This document shows positions 17,197 through 26,498 of a DNA stretch of 52,355 bases, in pieces. Numbering within the stretch: position 1 is the first letter of the stretch; each line of letters begins with the position of its first letter. The DNA is from CBIHON01 sp966211965 (GTDB taxonomy: Bacteria > Pseudomonadota > Gammaproteobacteria > Burkholderiales > Burkholderiaceae_D): NCBI GenBank assembly GCA_966211965.1, contig CBIHON010000036.1:1-52355 (forward strand), in the 5' to 3' direction. The notes under the pieces are model-generated. The model made no database searches and was not told the origin of the DNA. It saw only the letters and a list, made by a program, of their open reading frames with translations. The position numbers and the translations under genes are program-made.

Positions 17197-20100
17197 ATGA
17201 GGAAGCGGGGATCGCTGTTCCGTAAGTACCTGCTTATTTTCGTCGCACTGGTGAGCGGGTCGCTGCTCGCCAGCGGCATGACGGGCCTGTATTTCGCATA
17301 TCAGGAAAACCAGGAGGCGCTGCTCAACCTGCAGCGCGAAAAAGCCGAAGCCGCCGCCAGCCGCATCGAACAATCATTATTCGAAATCGTGCACCAGATC
17401 AGCATGACGATGCCGCCCAAGGCAGGCGTCGACGCGCTGGAACAGCGCCGCCAGGATCTGCAATTGCTGCGCCAGGTGCCGGCGATCACCGATATTGCGC
17501 TGCTCGACCGCAACGGCCGCGAGCAGTTGTGGATATCGCGGCTGGGCGCGGATGTCGTCAAGAGCGGCCAGGACCTGTCGCACACCGCGGCATTTATCGA
17601 GGCGAAGACCGGCAAGCCGTATTTCAGCCCGGTATATTTTCGCCGCGATACCGAACCCTATATGACAATCGCGATGGCGGTCGGACCGGAAGATGCCGGC
17701 GTCACCGTCGTTGAAGTCAATCTGCAATTCCTGCTCGACGGCATCAGCCGCATCAAGGTCGGCCAAGCCGGCCATGCCTATGCAGTGGACAAGCGCGGTT
17801 TGCTGATCGCGCATCTGGATCTCAGCCTGGTGCTGGACAAGACCCATATGGCAGGATTGCCCCAGGTTGCGGCGGCGCTGGCGACGGACTCCGGCGAGCA
17901 GAGAGTAGTGAACGGGGTCGACCTGCAAGGTCGTCCCGTGCTTGCCGCATACGGCACCATCGCACCGCTTGGCTGGCACGTATTCGTCGAACAGCCGCGC
18001 GCCGAAGCGTTTGCGCCCCTGATCGCCTCGGTCAAGCGCACCGGCATGCTGCTGCTGGTCGGCCTGGTCTTGTCCTTGCTGGCCAGCATGGCGCTGGTGC
18101 GGCGCATGGTGACGCCGATCCATGCATTGCAAGAGGGGGCGGCGCGCATCGGCGCCGGCTCGCTGGACCAGCGCATCGAGGTCCACACCGGCGATGAGCT
18201 GGAAGCGCTGGCCGATCAGTTCAACCGGATGGCGCGGCAACTGCAGGAATCCTATGCCGATCTCGAACGCAAAGTAGCCGAGCGCACCGCCCGCCTGTTC
18301 GATGCGCAATTGCTGGCCGAGGGTGCGCGCAAGCGCCTGGCCGACATGACCGAAGCCTTGCCGCTGGCGGTATTCCAGTTCCGCGAACGGCAGAACGGCG
18401 AGGGCAGCTACACCTTCGTCGGCAAAAACGTACGCGATGTGCTGGGCGTCGAAGCCGACGAAATCATGGCCGACAAACAAGCCCGCTGGCGCCATGTTCT
18501 GCCCGAGGACCGGGCCGCCATCACTACCATGATCGGTTCGGCAATCGCGACCCGCCACTTCACCGAATTCCATCATCGGGTCGAATTCGACGGCCGCGTG
18601 CGCTGGATTTTTGCTTACACGGTGCAACCGCAACTGGTCGATGGCGACTGGGTCTGGAACGGTTTCTGGATGGACGAGACCAAGACCCGCACACAGGAGG
18701 ACGAGCTGCGCGAGGCAAAGAACCAGGCCGAAGACGCGGCGCGCACGAAATCGATTTTCCTGGCCAATATGAGCCATGAAATCCGCACACCGATGAACGC
18801 GATCATCGGCCTGTCAAACCTGGCCCTCAAGAGCGACCTGAGCGCGAAGCAGCGCGACTATGTCGCCAAGATCCACAACGCAGGCACTTCGCTGCTCGGC
18901 ATCATCAACGACATCCTGGATTTTTCGAAAATCGAGGCCGGCAAACTGGAGATCGAGAATACCGCCTTCCTGCTGGATCATGTCACCGAGAGCATCGCCA
19001 CCGTGATCGGGCACAAGGTGGTGGACAAGGGCCTGGAGCTGATTTTCGACATTCCCCATGATGTCCCGCAATGCCTGGTAGGCGATCCGCTACGGCTGGA
19101 GCAAATCCTTTCCAACCTGGTCAGCAACGCGGTCAAGTTCACCGAACGCGGCGAAGTCCTGCTGCGCGCCGAGCTGCTCGACATCGCGGGCAATCAGGTC
19201 CAACTCAAATTCTCGATAAGCGATACCGGCATCGGCATGTCGCCGCAACAAAGGGAAAAGTTATTTCACGCGTTTACCCAGGCCGACGGCTCGACCACGC
19301 GCAAATACGGCGGCACCGGACTGGGCCTGACAATCAGCAAACACCTGGTGGAAATGCTGGGCGGCACGATCTGGGTCGAGAGCGAACCCGGCGTCGGCAG
19401 CACCTTCAGCTTCACCGCCCGCTTTGGGCTCGACCAGAACCGGGAAGCAGGGGTTGTGCCGCCCAACCTGCAAGGCTTGCGGGTGTTGATCGTCGATGAC
19501 AATCCGGTAGCGCGCAAGGTTTTGGCCGGACATTGCGCAAATCTGCCGCTACGAGTGGACGAGGCCGGCAACGGCGCCGAAGCCATCGCGGCAGTTAAAC
19601 AGGCGGCGCAGTCCGACCAGCCGTATGGATTGCTGCTGATGGATTGGTCGATGCCCGCACTCAACGGCATCGATGCCGCACGCGCAATCCGCGCCGACAG
19701 CACGCTGACGCACCAGCCGGCGATCGTGATGGTGACGGCCTTCGGCAAGGAAGATCTCAAGAGCGAAGCCGAAAATGTCGCGCTCGAAGGCTTCCTGGTA
19801 AAACCGGTCAACGCCTCGACCCTGGTCGATTTGCTGGTCAGCCTGTACGGCGGCCCGAGGACGCTCGGCTATCTGCCCGGCACGGCCGCCGCCAATCAGG
19901 CTCTGCACGGACTGCGCGTGCTGCTGGTGGAAGACAATGGGATCAACCAGCAGATCGCGACCGAATTGCTGCAGAGCGCCGGGGTCGTGGTCGAGCTGGC
20001 CGACAACGGCCGCATCGCGCTTGAGCGGCTATATGGCGATGCCCGCTACGACATCGTGCTGATGGATTTGCAAATGCCGGAAATGGATGGTTATGCGGCG

Positions 20101-20913
20101 ACCGCCGCCATCCGCGCAGACGCTTCTTTCGCCGCCCTGCCGATCGTGGCGATGACAGCCCATGCCATGGCGGAAGAACAGCAGCGCTGCCTCGACGTCG
20201 GCATGAACGACCATATTGCCAAACCGGTCGATCCCGACATTCTGTTCGATACGCTGGCACGCTGGGATCCGCGCCGCGAAAAACCCTTGCCGGTGCCGCT
20301 TCCGCCGAATGCGGCGGAGCCGCCCGCCCCGCAGCCGCCGCCGAATGCCTGGATCGATGCCGGCGCCGGCATGCGCCGGACCGGCGGCAATGCCGCGCTC
20401 TACCAGGAATTGCTAGGCCAGTTTGCAGCAGAGCAAAGCGGCGCAGTGAGGCAAATCGAAGCCTTGCTTGCGGCCAACGAACGCAAAGCAGCGCAGCACG
20501 CGGTGCATGGCGTCAAAGGTGTCGCAGGAAACATCGGCGCCGCACCGCTGGCCCAGGCCGCCGCCGAACTGGAAGCGGCGTTGCGCAACGGCGACGAGCA
20601 CGCTGCCTTGTTGCGGCAATTTACCGAGATCGCAGCGGCAACCATAAGGGCAGTGCAAGAGCTGGCGCCTGCTCCAACAAGTACGCCGTCGCAGCTCAAG
20701 CACCCAGACGCCGCCTTCTCGACGGAGCAGGCGCTGCGGCAGCTTGCCGTTTATCTGGAAAACGGCGACAGCGAAGCAGTGGATTTTTTCGCCGAGCATC
20801 AGCGCGAACTGCTGGCGGCGCTGGGCCGGCACGGCACGGCAGTGGAACGCGCATTGAACGATTTCGACTTCCGGAGCGCGCGTGCAAACCTGGACAATGT
20901 GGCGCGGGGCTAA
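17197..20913 (+). CDS. Hybrid histidine kinase: Cache-HAMP-PAS-HisKA-HATPase-REC-REC-HPt
   Basis: A 1238-residue inner-membrane phosphorelay kinase. A first membrane helix lies at about 10-30, a periplasmic Cache-type sensor at about 35-280, a second helix at about 281-301 (MLLLVGLVLSLLASMALV), HAMP at about 303-355, and PAS at about 385-505. The H-box is MSHEIRTPMNAIIG (His near 526), with N- and G-boxes VSNAVKF, DTGIGM and GGTGLGL. Receiver 1 has MDWSMP (Asp near 814), receiver 2 MDLQMPEMDG (Asp near 954), and an HPt domain has HAVHGVKGVAGNIG (His near 1102). A proline-rich linker separates receiver 2 from HPt. The last 80 residues have no recognised motif. No cognate output regulator is adjacent. 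The upstream neighbour is a periplasmic amino-acid-binding protein. Confidence 0.93.
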   Translation: MRKRGSLFRKYLLIFVALVSGSLLASGMTGLYFAYQENQEALLNLQREKAEAAASRIEQSLFEIVHQISMTMPPKAGVDALEQRRQDLQLLRQVPAITDIALLDRNGREQLWISRLGADVVKSGQDLSHTAAFIEAKTGKPYFSPVYFRRDTEPYMTIAMAVGPEDAGVTVVEVNLQFLLDGISRIKVGQAGHAYAVDKRGLLIAHLDLSLVLDKTHMAGLPQVAAALATDSGEQRVVNGVDLQGRPVLAAYGTIAPLGWHVFVEQPRAEAFAPLIASVKRTGMLLLVGLVLSLLASMALVRRMVTPIHALQEGAARIGAGSLDQRIEVHTGDELEALADQFNRMARQLQESYADLERKVAERTARLFDAQLLAEGARKRLADMTEALPLAVFQFRERQNGEGSYTFVGKNVRDVLGVEADEIMADKQARWRHVLPEDRAAITTMIGSAIATRHFTEFHHRVEFDGRVRWIFAYTVQPQLVDGDWVWNGFWMDETKTRTQEDELREAKNQAEDAARTKSIFLANMSHEIRTPMNAIIGLSNLALKSDLSAKQRDYVAKIHNAGTSLLGIINDILDFSKIEAGKLEIENTAFLLDHVTESIATVIGHKVVDKGLELIFDIPHDVPQCLVGDPLRLEQILSNLVSNAVKFTERGEVLLRAELLDIAGNQVQLKFSISDTGIGMSPQQREKLFHAFTQADGSTTRKYGGTGLGLTISKHLVEMLGGTIWVESEPGVGSTFSFTARFGLDQNREAGVVPPNLQGLRVLIVDDNPVARKVLAGHCANLPLRVDEAGNGAEAIAAVKQAAQSDQPYGLLLMDWSMPALNGIDAARAIRADSTLTHQPAIVMVTAFGKEDLKSEAENVALEGFLVKPVNASTLVDLLVSLYGGPRTLGYLPGTAAANQALHGLRVLLVEDNGINQQIATELLQSAGVVVELADNGRIALERLYGDARYDIVLMDLQMPEMDGYAATAAIRADASFAALPIVAMTAHAMAEEQQRCLDVGMNDHIAKPVDPDILFDTLARWDPRREKPLPVPLPPNAAEPPAPQPPPNAWIDAGAGMRRTGGNAALYQELLGQFAAEQSGAVRQIEALLAANERKAAQHAVHGVKGVAGNIGAAPLAQAAAELEAALRNGDEHAALLRQFTEIAAATIRAVQELAPAPTSTPSQLKHPDAAFSTEQALRQLAVYLENGDSEAVDFFAEHQRELLAALGRHGTAVERALNDFDFRSARANLDNVARG

Positions 20914-20982
20914 GGACCTACCTATCCTCGTAAAAAAACATAACAGTTAAATCGCGTCTTTTTCCGCCTGCCTGTTTCGCAG

Positions 20983-21002
20983 GCACATCGCATGCGATGT
21001 GC
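20983..21002. repeat. Perfect 20-bp palindrome between convergent genes
   Basis: GCACATCGCATGCGATGTGC is fully self-complementary and overlaps by two bases a small GCCTGC/GCAGGC hairpin on its left (about 20966-20984). It lies between the 3' ends of the hybrid kinase (plus) and the TPR-repeat protein (minus). No U-run follows on either strand, so it is not a classical terminator, but it may stabilise or separate the two transcripts. Confidence 0.55.
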
Positions 21003-21010
21003 TCCCCCTG

Positions 21011-23857
21011 CTATTCCCTTCCTTCCAGTTCGTGCATCAAATCGTCGAAACGGTTTTTCTCGAAATCGACGACTTCCTTGGGATCGATAAAGCCGAATTC
21101 GGCGTACGGCGTCCAATCGTCCGGGGTGTCGAGCTTGTTGAGCCAGTGGCCGGCCTGTTCGAATTCGCCGCGGAGGTAATGGCAGTAGCCGATCGCGTAG
21201 ATGGCGTCCTGGACGCGGGATTCTCCGAATTCCTCGGAGTCATCCGCTTCGATCACGGTCCGGTAATCGGCCAGTGCCTTGTCGATGGCGGGCGGTGTCG
21301 CGGCGAGGTAGCCGTCGCCGCGCCTGTTGTACAGCCATCCGAGATAAAAATCCTCGCGATGCCGTGCGAGCAGCCGGTCGAATACCTGGCTCTCGATCGC
21401 CAGCGGAACCTGGGCGTCGAGGTTCGCATCCTCGCACAGCGCCGTCACGCACAAGTCGACGCTGCGCAGCGCCAGCGGCACCAGCTTGAGATTCTGTGCG
21501 TCTTCTTTCACGGCCCTTTCGCAGATGGCCCTGGTTCGATAGGTTACCGGCACATGGTCGAGCATGTCCGGATATTTCTTGCTGAAGCGATCGCACATCG
21601 CCTGATTGATGAAGCGTTTCGGAATGCTGTCGAGATGAATCGGCTCGCGCGCAAAACAGGCGTCGGCAATGGTTTGCGTGAAGAGATGCTCGGGAATTTC
21701 GTACGGCGACAGGTTGTAGTCTTCGAGCCGGATTTTCTCCAGCATGAAACGCTCGTCCCAGAAGACGCTCCAGCATATATCGGCGCATTTCTCGTCCGGA
21801 TTCTGGCGGCAGTATGCCAAGTCGTGCCGCGCCACAATTTCCGGCCAGTCCGCATCCTGGCCGTACAGCGCTTGGGCGTGAGCATATAGTTGCGCGTCGA
21901 AACGGTTGCCGGGAATGGCATCCAGCGCGCGCTTGTGGGCCGAGATCGCCTTCTTTAGCATCGCTGTTGTCTTGTAACGGCCGGGCAGGTCGTTGTTGAA
22001 GAAATACGGCTCGCCATGGGCAATGGCTTCCAGATAAAGCTCGTCGTCGAGAAATTCCGCCGGTATACGGCTGATGCTGTAGACGAAGCGCCGGATCGAC
22101 GCCACGCATAGCGCTTTGTCGATCCATTCTGGCGGTAGCTCGTCGATGCGTGCACCGCATCGCACCGCATGCAGGCACAATTCTCGGTCTAGCAGCATCG
22201 GCGGGACGCTGGTCGCGTCGAATGCACCCGGCTCGACTGGCGCTAGCATGCACAGAGGTTTGTCTATCAGAGCCCGGGGCACATATGCCAGATTGCCGCC
22301 GGAGCGGAGCACCAGGCGTTCGGCCAGTTCGCGTGTGAACGATTCGGCGGGGAAATATTCAGCGAACGAATCGACGTTCCCACCGGATGGCAGCGGGGTA
22401 CGCCCCAGCACTTCCAAGCAAAGCGCTGTGCTGCGCAACGCTTGCGGCACCTGCTTGAGCTTGGACGGATCGCTGTTGCGCAGGAAGGTGCGCCAGTAAG
22501 CCTCGTCCTTCACCGGTAGCGTATAAGGTGGAATGTCCGGGCGGTCCCAATCCACATGGGCAGGCGTTTCCGCCAGAAAATCGGTGTTGCCGGCCTGGTC
22601 GTAGTACACGGCGAAATCTTCATCGCGTGCCGAGGCGGCTTCGTGATGCTGCTTTGCGCGCTTCGTATCGCCACGGCGGTAATACAACAGGCCCAGCAGC
22701 CAGTTGGCGGTGCGATGATATTCATTGAGCGCCAATGCCGTCTCAAGATCCTGGAAAGCGCCGGCTTCGTCTCCCGAGAGATAGCGCGCTTCGGCGCGCA
22801 TCCGGTAGGCGGAGGCACAGGGGTCCCTGTAGTATTCGGCGGCGGCGAGATCCTGATTGTGGTTGATCGACTTGCTTGCCAATTCGATGGCCAGCGGCAA
22901 TTGGCGGCAGCGTATCGCGCACAGCGCGGCGTAGTTGAGGCCTTGATTGACCAGCCTGGTTTGTCCGGCCGGAAAACGGGCCGCCGCTTCCTGGTAGTGC
23001 CGCAGCGCCTGTTCGTAGGCGTCGGCTTCGTACAGGGCATCGGCCATTCCCATCCAGGCGCGATAGTACGCGGGCGCGATCGATGCCGACTGCTTGTACG
23101 CGAGATACGCGGCGCGATAGTCCTTGAGCACCATGTAATCGTCGCCAGCCTTTTGATATTCCATGCAGGCGACATCGAAGCCGTCCTTGAAAAGCTTCTT
23201 TCCGGCACGGAGCGCGGGGACGATGGCGCAATGATTCCAGGGCGGGGCATCGGCGCCGTCAAAATAGATGTGCTCGACATACTCGTCCTCGAGTGCATAA
23301 ATGCATTCATACCACGGAAACATCGGGTTGAGTAAGTCGAGATCCTGGCAATAGTCCCAATCGCCCAGAATGAAAATCATGGTTTCCGGCGACAGGTCGA
23401 GGTTGTCGATGCCGTAAAACCAGGAAAACAAAAACGGCGTATCGACGCGCGCCGCCGGCGCTCTGCGCATGACCTCGTGATCTTCTGCCCAGAGCGTGGC
23501 GCAATGCCTGGCAACGATCGGTCCGCCGGCCGGACTGTGTTCCCATTCGCCGAGATCGATCGAGCCGCAATGCAAAGCACCGCTGACATACAACAGCCTG
23601 AGAGGAGAATGCTCGACTGCGAGATTGCCATCCACCGCGATCGCGATACCGTAATCGTCCTTCAGTTCGTTCAACTGCGCTTGCGTGATGCTGACATCGC
23701 CGGTGATCAAAATGATCGAGCGTTGCGCGTGATATTGGCGGAATTCTTCCTCATCCTCGACTTCTTCGGCCACTCGGGGAAAGCGCTGGAGAAATTCGTC
23801 GATGCCGATGCGCGGGTGGTCGGACCATGCGTGTAATGGGGGATAACCGGAGTTCAA
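21011..23857 (-). CDS. 948-residue TPR and helical-repeat protein of unknown function
   Basis: I do not recognise the family as a whole. An N-terminal region (about 45-230) has beta-rich lines such as ILITGDVSI and LLYVSGALHCGSIDLGE. TPR units follow at about 235-430 (DYRAAYLAYKQSASIAPAYY, AYEQALRHYQEAAARFPAG). From about 490 to 800 a loose repeat of about 20-35 residues recurs, with the pattern L-x2-(V/I/L)P-x8-(L/I)C, for example LKQVPQALRSTALC, LAYVPRALIDKPLC, IDELPPEWIDKALC and LKLVPLALRSVDLC. A last TPR pair lies at about 845-920. No signal peptide or membrane segment is visible. The start is TTG at 23857, backed by AAGGA seven bases upstream. It may be a scaffold or interaction protein; effector, immunity or structural roles are all open. 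Confidence 0.72.
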   Translation of the reverse strand: MNSGYPPLHAWSDHPRIGIDEFLQRFPRVAEEVEDEEEFRQYHAQRSIILITGDVSITQAQLNELKDDYGIAIAVDGNLAVEHSPLRLLYVSGALHCGSIDLGEWEHSPAGGPIVARHCATLWAEDHEVMRRAPAARVDTPFLFSWFYGIDNLDLSPETMIFILGDWDYCQDLDLLNPMFPWYECIYALEDEYVEHIYFDGADAPPWNHCAIVPALRAGKKLFKDGFDVACMEYQKAGDDYMVLKDYRAAYLAYKQSASIAPAYYRAWMGMADALYEADAYEQALRHYQEAAARFPAGQTRLVNQGLNYAALCAIRCRQLPLAIELASKSINHNQDLAAAEYYRDPCASAYRMRAEARYLSGDEAGAFQDLETALALNEYHRTANWLLGLLYYRRGDTKRAKQHHEAASARDEDFAVYYDQAGNTDFLAETPAHVDWDRPDIPPYTLPVKDEAYWRTFLRNSDPSKLKQVPQALRSTALCLEVLGRTPLPSGGNVDSFAEYFPAESFTRELAERLVLRSGGNLAYVPRALIDKPLCMLAPVEPGAFDATSVPPMLLDRELCLHAVRCGARIDELPPEWIDKALCVASIRRFVYSISRIPAEFLDDELYLEAIAHGEPYFFNNDLPGRYKTTAMLKKAISAHKRALDAIPGNRFDAQLYAHAQALYGQDADWPEIVARHDLAYCRQNPDEKCADICWSVFWDERFMLEKIRLEDYNLSPYEIPEHLFTQTIADACFAREPIHLDSIPKRFINQAMCDRFSKKYPDMLDHVPVTYRTRAICERAVKEDAQNLKLVPLALRSVDLCVTALCEDANLDAQVPLAIESQVFDRLLARHREDFYLGWLYNRRGDGYLAATPPAIDKALADYRTVIEADDSEEFGESRVQDAIYAIGYCHYLRGEFEQAGHWLNKLDTPDDWTPYAEFGFIDPKEVVDFEKNRFDDLMHELEGRE

Positions 23858-24097
23858 TGGCGTGTCCTTGATCGTGAAGGATTGGCTTTGGGAAGACGAA
23901 AATTATACTGTGGGAAACGAATCGGCCTTCGTGATGGGATTGGACAGCAAGTGCGCGATCGGCGGCGCGCATGGCAACGCCCAGGCCAGACGGGGACTGG
24001 TCTGCCGGGTTGGGAGGCAGAGGGCTACGCTGAGCGGGCCGAGGCGACTTCAGCTCGCGGCCTCATTGCTTGACGTTCTACCGGGATAGGTTCTTAG

Positions 24098-26197
24098 TTA
24101 AAACTCCTCCCAATCGTCATTGACCGCCTTGGCTGCGGTCAATTGCTTGGCCGGCTGCGGGGCGGCTTTCTTTCGGGCGACACGGGCTGGTAGAGTCTTT
24201 GACCGGGCCGGCGCATTTTGCACGGCCTCATGCCGCGGCAACGGCGCGGCGCCGGCCTGCCCGTCCTGCTTTAGTGTAAAGATTGAAATCGATTCCGCCA
24301 AAATCCCGCTTTGCTGATTCAGGCTTTCCGATGCTGCGGCAGCCTGTTCCACCAATGCCGCGTTTTGCTGGGTCATCTCGTCAATCAGGCCGATGGCTTG
24401 ATTGACCTGCTCGATGCCGGAACTCTGCTGTTGCGATGCCATCACGATGTCGGACATGATGTCGGTGATGCGCTTGACGCTGTCGACGATTTCCTCCATC
24501 GCCTGGCCTGCTTCGCCGGCGAGCTTGTTGCCGACATCGACTTTTTCCACACTGTCGCTGATCAGGGCCTTGATCTCCTTGGCCGCCGCCGCGCTGCGTT
24601 GCGCAAGGTTGCGCACTTCCGCCGCCACCACCGCAAAGCCGCGTCCCTGCTCGCCTGCCCTGGCTGCTTCCACGGCAGCGTTCAAGGCCAGTATATTGGT
24701 CTGGAATGCGATGCCATCGATGACACCGATGATGTCGACGATCTTGCGTGAACTTTCGTTGATCGCACCCATTGTACTCACCACTTGCGACACCACTTGG
24801 CCGCCCTTGAGCGCGACGCCGGACGCACTGGTCACCATGGCATTGGCCTGTTTGGCGTTATCCGCACTTTGCTTGACGTTGGCGGTGATCTGTTCCATCG
24901 ACGAAGCGGTCTGCTCCAGGCTGGAAGCCTGCGATTCGGTACGGGCGGACAGGTCGGAATTGCCGCTGGCGATGTCGCTGGTGGCGCTACCGATGCTGCT
25001 GATGCTGGTGCGTATGTCGCCGACGATTTTGATCAAGCCGTCGTTCATGTCCCTAAGTGCCCGCAACAACTGGCCGGTCTCGTTGGTGCTGCTGGTGTCG
25101 AATTGCGCACTCAAGTCGCCTTTTGCCACACGCTGCGCCACCATGACCGCCTCGACCAAGGGCACGCTGACCGAACGTGCGACCAGACGTGCGATTACGG
25201 TGGCAATCAAAATCAAAAGCAGCATGACGCCGAGCATGCTCCACTTGACCAGGCGCAGATCGGCGATTTTTTGTTTGAGCACCGTGTCCAATTCCTTGCT
25301 CGCCGACAGGTTCGCATCGAACTGCGCATCGATCGCCTTGGTCATCGTAGCGAAATAATCAGCGTCGGAATATGTCAGCGCCTCGGGCTTGACGATATTG
25401 TCTGTCGCAAGCTGTATCGCATTGACGGTTTGCGTGACGGCGTCCTGCACACTTCCCGTAAGCTTTTCCTTGATTCTCGGATTGGCTGCCGCAGCCTTGT
25501 TAAACGCCGCGATGGTTTGCTGCAGCCGGTCATTGACGCGTGCGATAATTGATGCGAGCGCCAACCGCTCTTCGAGGCTGGCATCCTTCTTCGCCAGCAT
25601 GCCGGCGCCCTTGGCGCGCATCTTGCCGCTCTCTTCAGTCAAATAGGGCAACTGTACATACATCGCCTGGATCAACTGATAGGTATCGAGGTCCGGGTCC
25701 AGGCTAAGGCCGAAAAAATCGCTAACCAGATCATTGACGAGCAGCAGCTTGGCCACCAGCGCGCTATGGTTTGCAAAACTTTGCGGTCCGCTCAGGCTGC
25801 GCTTGGACACACCGGCGCTCACGCTTTCCCATTCCTGGCGCGAGCTTGCCCAAGCCTCCTCCATCGCCCTGTTATGCATGTCCTTGACGATTGCGGTCAT
25901 GGCTTCGTAGGCTTGCTCGGTTTCGCGCTGCTTGGCTTCGCGCTTGTCCTGCGCATCGGCTGCGCCGCTCAATACCAGCGTAGCCAAGCCGCGATGCTGC
26001 TGGGTCAACTGGATCACCTTAAGAATTGCCGCGGCTGGAGCCAGGCCTTCGGTTTCTACGATCGTAGCGTCAATATTCTTGTCGGCCTCGCGCAGGTACA
26101 TCAAGGTCGGAATGCCCGTCAAGATCAGGGCGATAACACTCAGAATAATGAATTTTTGCCAAAGCAAAAGTCGGCCAAGTATCGAATGAACATTCAT
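24098..26197 (-). CDS. Methyl-accepting chemotaxis protein with C-terminal WEEF tail
   Basis: A 699-residue transmembrane chemoreceptor. An N-terminal helix at about 14-34 is followed by a helical extracytoplasmic sensor (about 35-305), a second helix (about 310-332), HAMP (about 333-385), and a long signalling coiled coil with the hairpin tip DGIAFQTNILALNAAVEAARAG and EVRNLAQRSAAAAKEIK. The sensor has QLTQQHRGLATLVL, loosely like the QxERG motif of nitrate-sensing NIT domains, but this is weak. The last residues NDDWEEF match the xWEEF/NWETF type of pentapeptide that tethers the CheR methyltransferase and CheB; a basic Ala/Pro/Lys linker joins it to the hairpin. GGGAGG lies just before the ATG. 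No che genes are adjacent. Confidence 0.93.
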   Translation of the reverse strand: MNVHSILGRLLLWQKFIILSVIALILTGIPTLMYLREADKNIDATIVETEGLAPAAAILKVIQLTQQHRGLATLVLSGAADAQDKREAKQRETEQAYEAMTAIVKDMHNRAMEEAWASSRQEWESVSAGVSKRSLSGPQSFANHSALVAKLLLVNDLVSDFFGLSLDPDLDTYQLIQAMYVQLPYLTEESGKMRAKGAGMLAKKDASLEERLALASIIARVNDRLQQTIAAFNKAAAANPRIKEKLTGSVQDAVTQTVNAIQLATDNIVKPEALTYSDADYFATMTKAIDAQFDANLSASKELDTVLKQKIADLRLVKWSMLGVMLLLILIATVIARLVARSVSVPLVEAVMVAQRVAKGDLSAQFDTSSTNETGQLLRALRDMNDGLIKIVGDIRTSISSIGSATSDIASGNSDLSARTESQASSLEQTASSMEQITANVKQSADNAKQANAMVTSASGVALKGGQVVSQVVSTMGAINESSRKIVDIIGVIDGIAFQTNILALNAAVEAARAGEQGRGFAVVAAEVRNLAQRSAAAAKEIKALISDSVEKVDVGNKLAGEAGQAMEEIVDSVKRITDIMSDIVMASQQQSSGIEQVNQAIGLIDEMTQQNAALVEQAAAASESLNQQSGILAESISIFTLKQDGQAGAAPLPRHEAVQNAPARSKTLPARVARKKAAPQPAKQLTAAKAVNDDWEEF

Positions 26198-26498
26198 ATG
26201 CCCTCCCTAATTTTTCCATCAACGAGAGCTGCCGGTATTCGTTTCTTTTTTTGCTGGCCAACGTCTCTTCGCTTCGAAGTCGTGTTCGCAATCGCCGCTC
26301 TAATTTACATAATTTAACATTTTTTGATTGATCCCCATCAATCTTTACTTGGGGAAAATTTAAAATTCCTGGGAATTTATATTGCTTGCTGCGATCCGGC
26401 ACGACATGGGAAAACCGCGTTGTGTCGATGCCAAGAGTGCCGGACATTTGGGAGAACAATGCGCGCTCACCTTGCTGGAGGCGCCGCGCCGGTAATGG
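26198..26498. other. Spacer upstream of the chemoreceptor gene, with a small stem-loop
   Basis: AT-rich spacer on the 5' side of the chemoreceptor gene and the 3' side of the SpoVR-like gene. A perfect stem-loop GATTGAT-CCCC-ATCAATC lies at 26326-26343 within AT-rich DNA that probably carries the chemoreceptor promoter. I could not identify a convincing flagellar-sigma promoter. No gene is seen. Confidence 0.4.

Noticed and set aside
26200..26400. Flagellar sigma-28 promoter for the chemoreceptor
   Set aside because: The best TAAA...CGGCGATT match is too poor to claim.
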